A stretch of 64,000 bases of DNA from Deferrisoma camini S3R1. GTDB lineage: Bacteria; Desulfobacterota; Deferrisomatia; Deferrisomatales; Deferrisomataceae. The notes below the pieces were generated by a model. The model made no database searches, was not told the origin of the DNA, and worked only from the letters and a program-made list of their open reading frames with translations. Each line of letters begins with the position of its first letter. Position 1 is the first letter of the stretch. Below are positions 50,463-61,224 of this stretch, one piece after another. The stretch covers positions 1,368,501 to 1,432,500 of the forward strand of contig NZ_JAFN01000001.1 in the NCBI RefSeq assembly GCF_000526155.1, given 5' to 3'. A program made the position numbers and the translations under genes.

Positions 50463-53400
50463 CCCTCGCCTCCTGTCTCCGCTGTTGCGGGTCGTTCCCC
50501 CTGCCGGGGGCCGAGCACCGCCGCCAGAGCCCGAGCCAGCTCGCCCGCGGTAAAGGGTTTGAGCATCACCTGGACGCCTCCGAGCCGCTCGGCCGCCCTG
50601 CGGGTCTCCTCCCGCTCGAACCCCGTGCAGACCACGGCCGCCAGTCCGGGTCGGATCTGCCGGACCCGCTCCAGGAACTCGGTGCCGTCCATCCCAGGCA
50701 TGGCCTGGTCCGTGACCACGGCGTCGAAGCCGGCGGGGTCGGCCTCGATCGCCTCGATCGCGTCTGCCGGGTGGCCGAACACCTCGGGCCGGTACCCTTT
50801 GGACGTCAGCACCTCGGCCAGGATCTCGGCCACGGATGGATCGTCGTCCACCACCAGGATCCGCTCCCCGTTGCCGCAGGGCCCGGGGGTCCCGTCGGGG
50901 GCACCCGCGGCCTGCCGCGGCACGAACACGTGGAACGTGGTGCCCTGTCCGGGCTTGCTGTGCACCTCCACCGCCCCGCCCCACGACGCCACGATGCCGT
51001 GGACCATGGCCAGGCCGAGGCCGGTGCCCTGGCCCACCCCCTTGGTGGTGAAGAATGGGTCGAAGATTCGGGGCAGCACCTCGGGGGAGATGCCGCACCC
51101 GTTGTCCGACACGGTGATCCGCAGGTACGCGCCGGGCACCAGGCCCGGCCTCCCCCGGGCCAGCGCCTCGTCCACCTCGGCATCCCGCACCGACACCTCC
51201 ACCCGGCCCCCCTTGTCTCCGAGGGCCTGCGCAGCATTGGTGACCAGGTTCACCACCACCTGCTGGACCTGCACCGGGTCCACCACCGCACGGTCGTCCC
51301 CCACCGCCCACCGGCACACCAGCTCCACGTCGGGCCCCAGACCAGAACGAAGCAGGTCCAGGGCCTCGTCCAGCACCCAGCACAACCGGACGGGGCGGGG
51401 GTCGCCCTCTGCCTCGCGGCCGAAGGCCAACATCCGGGCCACCAGGGCCGCGGCCCGGTCCACCGCCGCCAGGACCCGCTTCAGGTTCTGACGGGCCTGG
51501 GGGGAGCGCACGTCGTCCATGGCGAGCTCCAGGTACCCCGTGACCGCCGTCAGGATGTTGTTGAAGTCGTGGGCGATGCCGCTGGCCAGCGTGCCCAGGG
51601 ACTCCAGCTTCTGGGCCTGGCGGACCTGCCGCTCCAGCAGTACCTCCTGGGTCACGTCCCGGGCCACCACCACGGCGCCGCCGCCCCCGCCGCGCAACGG
51701 CGTGACCGACAGGTCCAGCTCCCGGGATCCGGCCCCGTCGGCGGCGGCCAGGGATCGCCGGAACCGTCGCGGCGACTCCTCCGGTGCGGGCACCTCTCCA
51801 ATCAGCTCGGTCACCCGGGTGCCGTTTCCGATGATCCTGCGGAACGCGGGGTTCGCGTGCCGGATCCGCCCCTGCCCGTCCACCACGGCGATCCCCTCGG
51901 CCGCCTGCTCCACGGCCGCGTCCAGCCGGGCACGGCCCGCCTCGGCCTCCTTGAGATCGGTGAGATCCTGCAGGGTCTCCAGCACCGCCCGGATCCGTCC
52001 CCGGCCGTCGCGGATCGGCACCGCGTCGAACACGATGAACCGGCGACGGCCGTTGACGCGGTCGAACCAGCCCTCGGCCCGCAGCCCGTCCGGGCTCAGG
52101 GGGGACGGGCCCCAGTTCTCGTAGTACCGGCCGGCCTCGCTGCTCCGCCCCCTCAGAACGAGGTCGGCCAGGGTGGGGCGGGGATGGGCGTAGAACGCGA
52201 CCCAGGCGTCCCGGGTGCCCACCATGCGCGAGGCGGGAACCCCGGTCAGCAGCTCGGCGGCCCGGTTCCACACCCGGATGCTGCCGTCCGCGTCCAGCAC
52301 GAACGCGCCCACGGCCAGCGACGCCACCAGGCTCTCGGCGAACTCCTTCTCGGCCCGCAGGCGGTCGCCGGAGGTGCGCTCCACGGTCACGTCCCGCAGG
52401 ATCCCCATCCGGCGGGACCCGTCGCCTCCGGCCAACCGGGCCAGGGTCACCCGGTAGTGCCGGCCGTCCCGGGGGCTGCGCCACTCGCCGGTCCACGGCT
52501 CCGGCCCGGGGTCCCGGCACCACGAGCACGGGGCGGTCAGGCCGTGGACCGCGGCGTAACAGGGCTCACCCCGGGGGTCCCGGCCGCAACGAGCCACCAT
52601 CGCAGGGTTCGCGTACTCCACCACCCCTTCGGCACCCCGGATGTACACCGGGTCGGGCAGCGCCTCGAGCATGCCCCGGAACCGCTCCTCCTGCTCCCGC
52701 AGCTCCGCGAGCACCCGCTCCCGATCGGTCACGTCCCGGTAGGACACCAGGACCCCCCCGTCGGGCAGGCCCACGGCCACCGCCTCCACGATCCGACCGT
52801 CCCGCCGCGGGGCGAGGTACTCCACCCGCTTGCCCTGCCGGGCCTCCTCCATCTGGCGCATGCGCTGCCGGACGAGCTCCTCCACCTCGTCCGGAGGATA
52901 GATCCCCTCGTTGCACACCCACCGGACCATCTCCTCCAGGGTGGGCCCCGGCCACAACACGTCCTCCGGCACCCCCCAGAGCTCCCGGACCCGTTGGTTG
53001 TAGTACCGGATCCGGTGGTCCGGACCGAGGAGCACGAGGCCGTTGTCCGAGTGCTCGAGCACGGTCTCCAGGATCCGGGCCGTGTCCCGGGACTGCCTCG
53101 CCTGCTCCGCCACCGCGGTCACGTCCCGCAGGGCCAAGAGGAGCGCCCGGTGTCCACGGAACCCGATGTCGGCGCGGGACACCTGGAGCCAGACCGGCCC
53201 GGCCGGGATCTCCAGGCAGACCACGCCCCCTTCCTCCGGACCGGACAGCAGGTCCCACAGCCGCTCCCCGGCCCGGCCGTCCAGCAACTCCGCCACCGAC
53301 GCGTTCTCAAGGCTCTCCGGGGCGCGGCCGAACAGCATGCTGGCGCGACGGTTGGCCCACAGGACCCTCCGCTCCATCGGGTCCACCACCATCACGGGGT

Positions 53401-54718
53401 CGGGCGCTGCGTCCAGGACCTTCTTCAGCCGCCCTTCGAACCGCGCCCGCTCGTGCCGGCGAACCCGCCGGCGCTCCCAAAACGCGAATCCCGCAGCGGC
53501 CGAGGCCACCGCGGCCAGGGTCAGGGCCATCCCCAGGCCCCGGGCCCGGGCTCGCGGGGCCGTCCAAGGGGGAACCCGCACCCCCACGTCTTCCAGCCCC
53601 TCCACCGGGTGCCAGACCCCCTTTCCCGGTCCGACCCGGTAGCCGCCCGGTGGAAGAGGTCGGCACGCCACCACCCGCCCGATCTCCGCGCCGAACACGT
53701 CCCGAACCGGAGCGGCGGCGCACACCGTGTCCCCCGCCACCCACGCACCCCCGGCCGCGGGCGCTCGCCCCGGCAGGCTCGGCCCCACCAACCGCCGGCC
53801 GGCCGCGTCGAACAGGGTCCAGGGCCCCTCCGGGGGCAGCCCCGGGTCCCCGCCCCTCCCCAGGGCGGCCCGCACCCCCGCCCTCTGGGCTGCGCTCTCG
53901 GCCTCGGCCTGCACCGCCCTCGCCTGGGCGGCGACGGCCGAGGCCCAGGCCCGGGCGAGCCGCTCGGCCTGCGCCTCGGCCCGGGCGCTCTCCCAGCGCC
54001 CCAACCCCTCGGTCCCGATCCACCCCAACCCCATCAGCGCCACCAGCGCCACCGCAGCCGCCCGGGACGCGGCCGGCCGGCCCTCGGCCCGGGCCAGGGC
54101 GTGGCCCCGCGCCCACACCCCGGCGGCCATCAGCCCGGCGAAAACGCCCCGTACTCCCCACACCGGCACCCCGCACCACGCCCCGAACGCCTCTTCGTTC
54201 CAAACCGCGGCGGGGATCCAGGGCGCCCCGGGTCCCACGAGCCCCGAGGCCAGGGCGAAGCCGGCCAGCCCCACCGCCAGCAGCCCCAACCCCTGGGGGC
54301 GGTCGGCCCGGGCCCAGGTGCGCGCCGTGGACCAGGCGGCCGCCGCGCCCACGGGCAGCGCCAGGGTGTAGGTCCACACCGCCTCCGAACCGGCTCCGCG
54401 CCCCCCGACCGCTCCCGCGAGAAGGCCGGCTCCCACGAGCGCGGCCCACCCCCCCCACCGGCCCGGGGCAGCATACACGGCCAGGGCCACCCACGAGGCC
54501 ACCCACAGGCCCAGGGACAGAGCTCCCCACCCCCCGTGCGCGGGAATCAGCTCCACCCATTCGTGCAGCCCGTGGAGCACCCCGAACGCCGCGAGCCACT
54601 CCCAACGCACGCCGGTCCGGTCCCTCCCGTGCACCACCGTGCATCCCAAGGCGGCCAGCCCCAAGAGAAGACCGTAGAGGAACCGGAGATAGTCGGCCTG
54701 CGTCACGAGCCAGCTCAT
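50459..54718 (-). CDS. Hybrid sensor histidine kinase with multi-span membrane sensor and five PAS domains
   Basis: A 1419-residue protein. Residues 10-240 contain about seven or eight hydrophobic segments, followed by a predicted extracytoplasmic loop (about 245-395) and one more segment (about 397-415). Five PAS domains follow (starting near 430, 550, 675, 795 and 930). The third has a cysteine cluster (CYAAVHGLTAPCSWC) that could bind a metal or cofactor. H1050 (GIAHDFNN) is the phosphorylated histidine, then ATPase motifs ([30 protein letters not shown]) and a receiver (about 1285-1405; VVTDQAMPGMDG). It overlaps the binding protein gene by 4 bases. The cheR start lies 26 bases upstream. 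Confidence 0.9.
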   Translation of the reverse strand: MSWLVTQADYLRFLYGLLLGLAALGCTVVHGRDRTGVRWEWLAAFGVLHGLHEWVELIPAHGGWGALSLGLWVASWVALAVYAAPGRWGGWAALVGAGLLAGAVGGRGAGSEAVWTYTLALPVGAAAAWSTARTWARADRPQGLGLLAVGLAGFALASGLVGPGAPWIPAAVWNEEAFGAWCGVPVWGVRGVFAGLMAAGVWARGHALARAEGRPAASRAAAVALVALMGLGWIGTEGLGRWESARAEAQAERLARAWASAVAAQARAVQAEAESAAQRAGVRAALGRGGDPGLPPEGPWTLFDAAGRRLVGPSLPGRAPAAGGAWVAGDTVCAAAPVRDVFGAEIGRVVACRPLPPGGYRVGPGKGVWHPVEGLEDVGVRVPPWTAPRARARGLGMALTLAAVASAAAGFAFWERRRVRRHERARFEGRLKKVLDAAPDPVMVVDPMERRVLWANRRASMLFGRAPESLENASVAELLDGRAGERLWDLLSGPEEGGVVCLEIPAGPVWLQVSRADIGFRGHRALLLALRDVTAVAEQARQSRDTARILETVLEHSDNGLVLLGPDHRIRYYNQRVRELWGVPEDVLWPGPTLEEMVRWVCNEGIYPPDEVEELVRQRMRQMEEARQGKRVEYLAPRRDGRIVEAVAVGLPDGGVLVSYRDVTDRERVLAELREQEERFRGMLEALPDPVYIRGAEGVVEYANPAMVARCGRDPRGEPCYAAVHGLTAPCSWCRDPGPEPWTGEWRSPRDGRHYRVTLARLAGGDGSRRMGILRDVTVERTSGDRLRAEKEFAESLVASLAVGAFVLDADGSIRVWNRAAELLTGVPASRMVGTRDAWVAFYAHPRPTLADLVLRGRSSEAGRYYENWGPSPLSPDGLRAEGWFDRVNGRRRFIVFDAVPIRDGRGRIRAVLETLQDLTDLKEAEAGRARLDAAVEQAAEGIAVVDGQGRIRHANPAFRRIIGNGTRVTELIGEVPAPEESPRRFRRSLAAADGAGSRELDLSVTPLRGGGGGAVVVARDVTQEVLLERQVRQAQKLESLGTLASGIAHDFNNILTAVTGYLELAMDDVRSPQARQNLKRVLAAVDRAAALVARMLAFGREAEGDPRPVRLCWVLDEALDLLRSGLGPDVELVCRWAVGDDRAVVDPVQVQQVVVNLVTNAAQALGDKGGRVEVSVRDAEVDEALARGRPGLVPGAYLRITVSDNGCGISPEVLPRIFDPFFTTKGVGQGTGLGLAMVHGIVASWGGAVEVHSKPGQGTTFHVFVPRQAAGAPDGTPGPCGNGERILVVDDDPSVAEILAEVLTSKGYRPEVFGHPADAIEAIEADPAGFDAVVTDQAMPGMDGTEFLERVRQIRPGLAAVVCTGFEREETRRAAERLGGVQVMLKPFTAGELARALAAVLGPRQGERPATAETGGEG

Positions 54719-54743
54719 GAAGGCGTCGCCTCCGGTGCAGGGG

Positions 54744-55619
54744 TTACGGGTCGGTCCTCACGTAATAGACATGTCGCAGGTGTCTTCGGGCCGTGAAGCG
54801 CTGGGTCACCCCGGTGAGGAACTCCGACGCCCCGATCAGGAGCGCTCCCCAAGGCTCCAAGGAGTCGGCCAACCGTTCGTAGAGGTTTTTGCGGTCTTCC
54901 GGCTTGAAGTAGATGGCCACGTTGCGGCACAGGACGATGTCGAACCGGCCCAGGAACCCGAACGGCTCCAGCAGGTTGAGCTTCTTGAACTGGCACATGG
55001 CCCGGATCTCGTCCGAGATCTTCCAGGTGGAGTGCCCCACCTTTTGGAAGTACCGGTCGCGGATGCCGGGGGGCAGACCGCGCTCCACCTCGAAGGCGCT
55101 GTACTTTCCGGCGCTCGCCCGACCCACCGCCGCGCTGGAGATGTCGGTTCCCAGGATCTTCACGGACACCCCCGGTGCGTGCTGGAGCACCTCGTGGCAC
55201 ACGATGGCCACGCTGTACACCTCCTGCCCGAACGAGCACGCGGCGCTCCAGATCCGGATGGTGGGTCTCAGCCCCCCCACCGCGCCGGAGGTCTTACGGT
55301 CGATCAGATCGGGCAGCAGCTTGTAGCGCAGCAGGTCGAACGGACCGGTGTCCCGGAAGAACAGGGTCTCGTTCGTGGTCATGGCGTCCACGAACCGGTG
55401 AACCAGGCTCTTGCTCCGGTCCTGCTTGAGGCGGTACAGGAACTCGCTGTAGGACGCGCATCCGAGCTCCTCGAGCATGTGCCCCAGGCGGGTCTCGACC
55501 AGGTATGCCTTGCCCGGGTCCAGGTGGATCCCGGACACCTCGTACAGGTACTGGGCCAGAACCTGGAACTCGGAAGGGGTCAGGCGGGGCTTCGCCGCCT
55601 TTGCGGCCTCGGCCCCCAT
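54744..55619 (-). CDS. cheR: Chemotaxis protein methyltransferase CheR
   Basis: A 291-residue protein with an N-terminal helical domain (about residues 12-85, TNETLFFRD at about 82-90) and a SAM-dependent methyltransferase domain. The SAM loop is SAACSFGQEVYS, where the usual SxGEE reads SFGQE; ILGTDISSAAV and DIVLCRNVAIYF are further motifs. It methylates glutamates of the MCPs. The ATG overlaps the cheB stop (TGATG); a GTG one codon upstream is also possible. It is part of a run cheA-mcp-mcp-mcp-cheW-cheB-cheR. Confidence 0.94.
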   Translation of the reverse strand: MGAEAAKAAKPRLTPSEFQVLAQYLYEVSGIHLDPGKAYLVETRLGHMLEELGCASYSEFLYRLKQDRSKSLVHRFVDAMTTNETLFFRDTGPFDLLRYKLLPDLIDRKTSGAVGGLRPTIRIWSAACSFGQEVYSVAIVCHEVLQHAPGVSVKILGTDISSAAVGRASAGKYSAFEVERGLPPGIRDRYFQKVGHSTWKISDEIRAMCQFKKLNLLEPFGFLGRFDIVLCRNVAIYFKPEDRKNLYERLADSLEPWGALLIGASEFLTGVTQRFTARRHLRHVYYVRTDP

Positions 55620-56734
55620 CACGCCCTCTCTCCGCACGCCCAACGGGCCTCCCCGGGCTCAGCCGCCGCCACGATGGCGTCGGCCAGCCGGTCCAGGGGC
55701 ACCACCCGGTCCACCACCCCGGCCTCCACGGCGCACCCCGGCATGCCCCACACCACCGAGGTCGCCTCGTCCTGGACGAGGGTTCGGCAACCGTTTCGCT
55801 TCATGTGCTCCAGCCCCTCGGTTCCGTCCCGGCCCATGCCGGTCATCACCACGCCCACGGCCCGCCCGGCAAAGTGGTGGGCCACCGACCGGAACAGGTA
55901 GTCCACGCTGGGCCGCACGGCGTGCTCGGGCGGATCCCGGGTCAGCCGGACGATCCGGCTCAGGCCGTCCACCCCGGCCACCACCTTCATGTGCAGGCCG
56001 CCCGGCGCGATCAGGATCCGCCCGGGTTCCAAGGCCTCGCCGTCCCGGGCCTCCCTCACCTCGAGGGGGCACTTCCGGTCCAGGCTCTCGGCCAGCGAGG
56101 CCGTGAACATCGGGGGCATGTGTTGGACCACCAGGACCGGCGCCCGAAACCCTTTGGGGATCCCGGGCAAGAGCCGGGCCAGGGCGTTCGGGCCGCCGGT
56201 GGACACCCCGATGGCCACCACGTCGGCTCCCTCCCAACGGGCGGGGGCCCGCACCGGCGCCACCCGGGGCGGCACCCGTTTCGCCGGCCGGCGGACGGCC
56301 CGCGCCCGCAGGGCCCGACGGGCCCGGAACGCCTCGATCCGGCGCTTCAGCTCCTGGACGAGCACCGCCCGGTTGACCTTGGCCGAGGCCTCCTGGGGCT
56401 TGGGAACGAAGTCGAAGGCCCCCAGCTCCAGGGCCTGCATGGTTAAGGCGCCGCCCCTCTGGGTCAGGGTGCTCACCATGATCGCCGCCGTGTCCGGGCA
56501 GGTCTCGGGCAGCCGCCGCAGCACCTCGAGCCCGTCCATGACCGGCATCTCCAGGTCCAGGGTCATGAGATCGGGCCGCAGGTTCTGGGCCTTGGCCAGG
56601 GCGATCTTTCCGTTGGCCGCGGTGCCCACCACCTCGACCCCCGGGATCGACTCCAGGGCCTCGGTCACCAGCTTGCGGTAGACGATGGTGTCGTCCACCA
56701 CGAGGACCCGGATCGGCGGCTGGGTCGGGATCAC
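55619..56734 (-). CDS. cheB: Chemotaxis response regulator protein-glutamate methylesterase CheB
   Basis: A 371-residue protein. The receiver (residues 1-120) has D14/D15 and phosphoacceptor D60 (TLDLEMPVMDG). A basic linker (about 130-165) leads to the methylesterase domain with the catalytic triad S178 (GVSTGGP), H205 (VVQHMPP) and D303 (GMGRDG). It removes methyl groups from MCP glutamates or deamidates glutamines when phosphorylated by CheA. The GTG at 56734 overlaps the cheW stop. Confidence 0.96.
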   Translation of the reverse strand: MIPTQPPIRVLVVDDTIVYRKLVTEALESIPGVEVVGTAANGKIALAKAQNLRPDLMTLDLEMPVMDGLEVLRRLPETCPDTAAIMVSTLTQRGGALTMQALELGAFDFVPKPQEASAKVNRAVLVQELKRRIEAFRARRALRARAVRRPAKRVPPRVAPVRAPARWEGADVVAIGVSTGGPNALARLLPGIPKGFRAPVLVVQHMPPMFTASLAESLDRKCPLEVREARDGEALEPGRILIAPGGLHMKVVAGVDGLSRIVRLTRDPPEHAVRPSVDYLFRSVAHHFAGRAVGVVMTGMGRDGTEGLEHMKRNGCRTLVQDEATSVVWGMPGCAVEAGVVDRVVPLDRLADAIVAAAEPGEARWACGERA

Positions 56735-57177
56735 GTCTCCTCTCCCAGCACGGCGTCCACGTCCAGGATGCCCACCAGGGCACCGTCGGTGCGCAACACG
56801 CCCTGGAACGCCGTGCCCCGGATGCCCCCCAGGTTGGCCGGGGCGGGCGCCACCGTCTCGAGGTCCACGTCCACCACGTCCGCAATCCGGTCGACCAGCA
56901 GCCCCACCGGCTCCCCCTGGGACTGGACGATCACGTTGCGGGTCTCGTCCGTGAACCGGGTGCTCCCGAGCCCCAGCTTGGCCGCCAGGTCCACCACGGT
57001 GACCACCCGCCCCCGCAGGTTCATCACCCCGAGAACGTAGGGGGGCGACAACGGCACGGGTGTGGCATCCACCTGCCGGTTGATCTCCTGCACGCAGCGG
57101 ATGTCCACGCCGCACAGGGCCTCACCGATCCAGAAGGTGCACACCTGATCCGGTGCTTTCTTTTCCTGTTCCGCCAT
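56731..57177 (-). CDS. cheW: Chemotaxis coupling protein CheW
   Basis: A 148-residue SH3-like coupling protein that links MCPs to CheA. CTFWIGEALCGVDIRCVQEI and VLGVMNLRGRVVTVVDL are typical. RNVIVQSQGEPVGLLVDRIADV (about residues 80-101) is the interaction strand. It lies 25 bases downstream of the first MCP gene and its stop overlaps cheB. The ATG has GGAGGCC 6 bases upstream. Confidence 0.95.
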   Translation of the reverse strand: MAEQEKKAPDQVCTFWIGEALCGVDIRCVQEINRQVDATPVPLSPPYVLGVMNLRGRVVTVVDLAAKLGLGSTRFTDETRNVIVQSQGEPVGLLVDRIADVVDVDLETVAPAPANLGGIRGTAFQGVLRTDGALVGILDVDAVLGEET

Positions 57178-57202
57178 CGAACTGGCCTCCTTGAGCAGAG
57201 CG

Positions 57203-58897
57203 TCACACCTTGAACCGGGCCATCAGCGCCTGGAGATCGCCGGCCAGGCGGCTCAGGTCCTCGGCCGCGGCCTGGACCTGGCTGGTGGAGTTCGACATTT
57301 CGCTGGCCGCCTGGTTCACGTCGGCGATCTCCCGGGCGACGTCCCGGCTCACCTCGGCGGTCTGCGCCACGTTCGTGTTCACCTCTTCCACGCCCTGGGC
57401 CGCCTGGGTCACGTTGTCCGCGATCTCCCGGGCCGTGGACGACTGCTCCTCCACCGCGGCCGCGATCGTCGTCACGATCTCGTTCACCTCCTCGATCACC
57501 CGGGTGATCTCCCCGATCTCGGTCACCGTGGCCGACGTGGACCCCTGGATCCCCTCGACCCGCTCCCGGATCTCGCCGGTGGCCTCCGCGGTCTGCCGGG
57601 CCAGCTCCTTGATCTCGTTGGCCACCACCGCGAACCCCTTTCCGGCCTCGCCCGCCCGGGCCGCCTCGATCGTGGCGTTCAGGGCCAGCAGCTTGGTCTG
57701 CTCGCTGATCTCGTTGATCGTCTCGGTGACCTTGCCGATCAGCTGGGCCGCCTTGCCCAGCTCCCCGACCCGCTCGGAAGCGCTCCGGGCCACGGTGACC
57801 GCCTGAGCGGTGACGGTGCTCGCCTTCTCCGTGTTCTGGGCGATCTCGCGGATCGTGGAGGTCATCTGCTCCACCGCAGTGGAGATCACCCCCAGGTTGG
57901 TGGTGGCCTGCTCCATGGCCGCCGCCACGTTGGCCATGTTCGAGCTCATCTCCTCGGCCGCGGCCGCCACCGTGTTGGACCGGCCGAACATCTCGTCCGC
58001 CCCCTGGGACATCTGGGCCGCCAGCTCGCTCATCCCCTGGGACGAACGGCCCAGCACCTCGGCGCTCTCCTTCACCTCACGGATCATCTGCTGCATGCTC
58101 TCCATGAACCGGTTCACCGATCCGGCCATGGTGTTCAGCTCGTCCTTACCGTTCACCGCGAGGCGTTTGGTGAGGTCCCCTTCACCGGTGGCGATGTCGT
58201 CCAACACGGCCCCCATGCGTCGAATGGGGCTTGCCAGCCACCTGGCCATCCAGGCGCCCGTGCCCAGGGCCGCCACCATGGCGAGCACCGCGAGGAGCAG
58301 CGACGTACGCCTCGTCTTCTCCGAGACCGAGATCGCCTCCTCCGAGTGCTCCTTCAGCTTTCGCTCCGCAAAGGCCGCCAGCCGATCCAGCTCCTGCCCG
58401 AGCCGGTGCGTGGCATCCTTGTAGCGGGCCATCAGACGGTTCGCCTCCTGAGGGGAGATCTCCCCCTTCATGGCTTCGGCGGCCACGCTCTTGGCGCCCT
58501 TCGCATAGGCCGACAGGTTGTCCCTCAGCGTCGCGATGAGCTGTCGCTGTTCCCCTGTGAAACCGAGCGCCGGGTGAGCGGCGTGCTCCTCCAACTCCCC
58601 GAGCAGCCGGCTCAGCAAGTCCAGGTTCGCCTCGAACTTTTTCAGGTATTTCTCCTGTTTCTCACGGGTTCCGATGTTCAACAACAGATCCTTCTCGTAG
58701 CGCCGCAGCATGAGGTTGCTCCGCGCCGCTTTGCCCGCATCGATGGCGAACTCGGCCACCAACGCGCCCTCCACCGAGTCATTCTTTGCCGTTGTCATGC
58801 CGGACAGGCACACGAAGAGGGGGACAGCCAGCAAGACGATGACCAGACCGAAGGTCAGAAGGAACTTCCCCGCAACCGGGATGTCTCTCCATTTCAT
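57203..58897 (-). CDS. Methyl-accepting chemotaxis protein with helical-bundle sensor domain
   Basis: A 564-residue MCP. Membrane segments at about residues 12-33 and 200-220 enclose a periplasmic sensor (about 35-198) that is largely helical, like four-helix-bundle ligand domains. A HAMP domain follows ([29 protein letters not shown]) and then the signalling bundle with hairpin tip [23 protein letters not shown]-type residues (about 385-405). There is no C-terminal CheR/CheB pentapeptide. The signalling half is almost identical in DNA to that of the next MCP gene upstream. Confidence 0.94.
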   Translation of the reverse strand: MKWRDIPVAGKFLLTFGLVIVLLAVPLFVCLSGMTTAKNDSVEGALVAEFAIDAGKAARSNLMLRRYEKDLLLNIGTREKQEKYLKKFEANLDLLSRLLGELEEHAAHPALGFTGEQRQLIATLRDNLSAYAKGAKSVAAEAMKGEISPQEANRLMARYKDATHRLGQELDRLAAFAERKLKEHSEEAISVSEKTRRTSLLLAVLAMVAALGTGAWMARWLASPIRRMGAVLDDIATGEGDLTKRLAVNGKDELNTMAGSVNRFMESMQQMIREVKESAEVLGRSSQGMSELAAQMSQGADEMFGRSNTVAAAAEEMSSNMANVAAAMEQATTNLGVISTAVEQMTSTIREIAQNTEKASTVTAQAVTVARSASERVGELGKAAQLIGKVTETINEISEQTKLLALNATIEAARAGEAGKGFAVVANEIKELARQTAEATGEIRERVEGIQGSTSATVTEIGEITRVIEEVNEIVTTIAAAVEEQSSTAREIADNVTQAAQGVEEVNTNVAQTAEVSRDVAREIADVNQAASEMSNSTSQVQAAAEDLSRLAGDLQALMARFKV

Positions 58898-58926
58898 CGC
58901 GAACCTCACCTTTCCGTCCGGTCCCC

Positions 58927-58994
58927 GGCCAGGGCGCCGAACGACCGTGGGAGCGCGGTAGGAGCCGCGGCCGGGCCGTTCCGGTGCCCTGGCC
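58927..58994 (-). promoter_or_regulatory. Intercistronic stem between two MCP genes
   Basis: GGCCAGGGCGCC (58927-58938) and GGTGCCCTGGCC (58983-58994) pair at 11 of 12 positions with a 44-base loop, in the 128-base gap 58898-59025. It may be a processing or termination signal. Confidence 0.4.
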
Positions 58995-59025
58995 GCAGCC
59001 CCCGCCGAATCAGAACCCAGTGGCA

Positions 59026-61185
59026 TCACACTTTGAACCTGGCCATGCGTTCCTGCAGATCGTCGGCCCCCCGGCTCAGGTCCTCGGCCGCGGCCTGGAC
59101 CTGACTGGTGGAGTTCGACATCTCGCTGGCCGCCTGGCTCACGTCGGCGATCTCCCGGGCGATGTCCCGGCTCACCTCGGCGGTCTGCGCCACGTTCGTG
59201 TTCACCTCTTCCACGCCCTGGGCCGCCTGGGTCACGTTGTCCGCGATCTCCCGGGCCGTGGACGACTGCTCCTCCACCGCGGCCGCGATCGTCGTCACGA
59301 TCTCGTTCACCTCCTCGATCACCCGGGTGATCTCCCCGATCTCGGTCACCGTGGCCGACGTGGACCCCTGGATCCCCTCGACCCGCTCCCGGATCTCGCC
59401 GGTGGCCTCCGCGGTCTGCCGGGCCAGCTCCTTGATCTCGTTGGCCACCACCGCGAACCCCTTTCCGGCCTCGCCCGCCCGGGCCGCCTCGATCGTGGCG
59501 TTCAGGGCCAGCAGCTTGGTCTGCTCGCTGATCTCGTTGATCGTCTCGGTGACCTTGCCGATCAGCCGCGCCGCCTCCCCCAGCTCCCCGACCCGCTCGG
59601 AAGCGCTCCGGGACACCGTGACCGCCTGAGCGGTGACGGTGCTCGCCTTCTCCGTGTTCTGGGCGATCTCGCGGATCGTGGAGGTCATCTGCTCCACCGC
59701 GGTGGAGATCACCCCCAGGTTGGTGGTGGCCTGCTCCATGGCCGCCGCCACGTTGGCCATGTTCGAGCTCATCTCCTCGGCCGCGGCCGCCACCGTGTTG
59801 GACCGGCCGAACATCTCGTCCGCCCCCTGGGACATGTGGCTCGCAAGCTCGGTGAGGCCCTTTGACGACCGGCCCACCTCCTCGGCGTTCTCCTTCACCT
59901 CGCGGATCATCTCCTGCATTTTGCCCACGAAGGTGTTGAACCACCGGGACATCTCCCCGAGTTCATCCTGGCTCTGTATCTCGATGCGCTTCGTGAGATC
60001 CCCTTCGCCCTCGGCCACGTCCTTGAGCATGGCCGTGGTGTTCCGGATGGGCTGCGAGAACCTCCGGGCCAGCACGAAGGTCAGCACGCCCGCGATCAGG
60101 GTCACCAAGGCGATGGCCCCCACCTGGGTCCAGATCGACCTATGGACCCGGTCCTCGATCCGCCGGCCGACCGCGGCCACCTCTGCCTCCACGTCGTCCA
60201 CGTACACGCCGGTGCCGATGACCCATCCCCAGGGCTTGAACAACTTCACGTACGACAGTTTCTGAACCGGCTCGTCACTCCCCGGCTTGGGCCAGTAGTA
60301 GGGAACATACCCTTCCCCGTTCTCGCGGCACACCCGGACGAACTCCCGGAAAATGTACGTTCCCTTTTTGTCCTGGAGACCGGACAGATCCTTTCCGTTC
60401 AACGACGGCTTGATGGGGTGCATCAGCACCACCGAGTTCATGTCGTTGACCCAGAAGTAGTCGCTGCCGTCCTTGCCGTAGCGCATGTCCGCGATGACGC
60501 GAAGAACGTCCTGCTGGATCTCTTCCTCGGCCGCCTCCAGGTACACGCCGGTGCCGATGATCCAGCCCCAGGGTTTGAACAGCTTCACGTACGAGAGCTT
60601 GGGCACCGGCTGGTCGCTGCCCGGCTTGGGCCACATGTAGTCCACGAACCCGGCGCCTTCGGGAGAGGACTGGCACGCCTTCACGAACTCCACGAACAGC
60701 TTCTTGCCGTTCACGTCCTGCAGGTCCGAGAGGTTCTTGCCGTCGAGCTGGGGCTTGATCGGGTGCATGATCATCATGTAGTTGACGTCGTTGATCCAAA
60801 AGTACCCCGACTTCCCGTACCGAAGCCCCTTGACCACCTCCTTGGCCTTCTCCTTCTTCTGGGTCTCGTCCAGGTTCGGGTCGTTGTACACGGACTCGAT
60901 GGCCGTGTAGGCCGTATCCACAAGCTCCTGGAGCCGGTCCCGGTACAGCTCGGCGATCTTCTTCGGGTCCCTGGCGTCCTGGTAGGCCTGGCGGACCACC
61001 GCCTCCACCCCCCGAACCAGGTCCTTGAGCTTCTCCTTCTTCGCCTCCATCATTCGCGCCCGGACCTCCCGGATCTCGGTCTGGCCGCTCTCCCGGAGGG
61101 CCATGGAGCTGGTGATCGCCGTGATGGCCCCCAACGCCACCACCCCCGCGACCGCCAGCACCGTCATTTTTCCTGCGATGTTCAT
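59026..61185 (-). CDS. Methyl-accepting chemotaxis protein with two tandem Cache domains
   Basis: A 719-residue MCP. A membrane segment at about residues 8-30 is followed by a double Cache-type (dCache/sCache_2) sensor. The two repeats carry the same pattern: [23 protein letters not shown] near 126-148 and [18 protein letters not shown] near 235-252, each ending in [19 protein letters not shown]. A second segment is at about 355-375, then HAMP and the signalling bundle. Cache receptors bind small organic acids or amino acids. The C-terminal half is nearly identical in DNA to the neighbouring MCP at 57203-58897. Confidence 0.95.
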   Translation of the reverse strand: MNIAGKMTVLAVAGVVALGAITAITSSMALRESGQTEIREVRARMMEAKKEKLKDLVRGVEAVVRQAYQDARDPKKIAELYRDRLQELVDTAYTAIESVYNDPNLDETQKKEKAKEVVKGLRYGKSGYFWINDVNYMMIMHPIKPQLDGKNLSDLQDVNGKKLFVEFVKACQSSPEGAGFVDYMWPKPGSDQPVPKLSYVKLFKPWGWIIGTGVYLEAAEEEIQQDVLRVIADMRYGKDGSDYFWVNDMNSVVLMHPIKPSLNGKDLSGLQDKKGTYIFREFVRVCRENGEGYVPYYWPKPGSDEPVQKLSYVKLFKPWGWVIGTGVYVDDVEAEVAAVGRRIEDRVHRSIWTQVGAIALVTLIAGVLTFVLARRFSQPIRNTTAMLKDVAEGEGDLTKRIEIQSQDELGEMSRWFNTFVGKMQEMIREVKENAEEVGRSSKGLTELASHMSQGADEMFGRSNTVAAAAEEMSSNMANVAAAMEQATTNLGVISTAVEQMTSTIREIAQNTEKASTVTAQAVTVSRSASERVGELGEAARLIGKVTETINEISEQTKLLALNATIEAARAGEAGKGFAVVANEIKELARQTAEATGEIRERVEGIQGSTSATVTEIGEITRVIEEVNEIVTTIAAAVEEQSSTAREIADNVTQAAQGVEEVNTNVAQTAEVSRDIAREIADVSQAASEMSNSTSQVQAAAEDLSRGADDLQERMARFKV

Positions 61186-61224
61186 GTCGATTCTCCTGGT
61201 TGTGTCGTTTCCGTAAACCCGGAC

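Noticed and set aside
50771-54796. A 1341-codon frame on the plus strand antisense to the second hybrid kinase
   Set aside because: No recognisable domain; the minus-strand kinase has complete PAS, kinase and receiver motifs.
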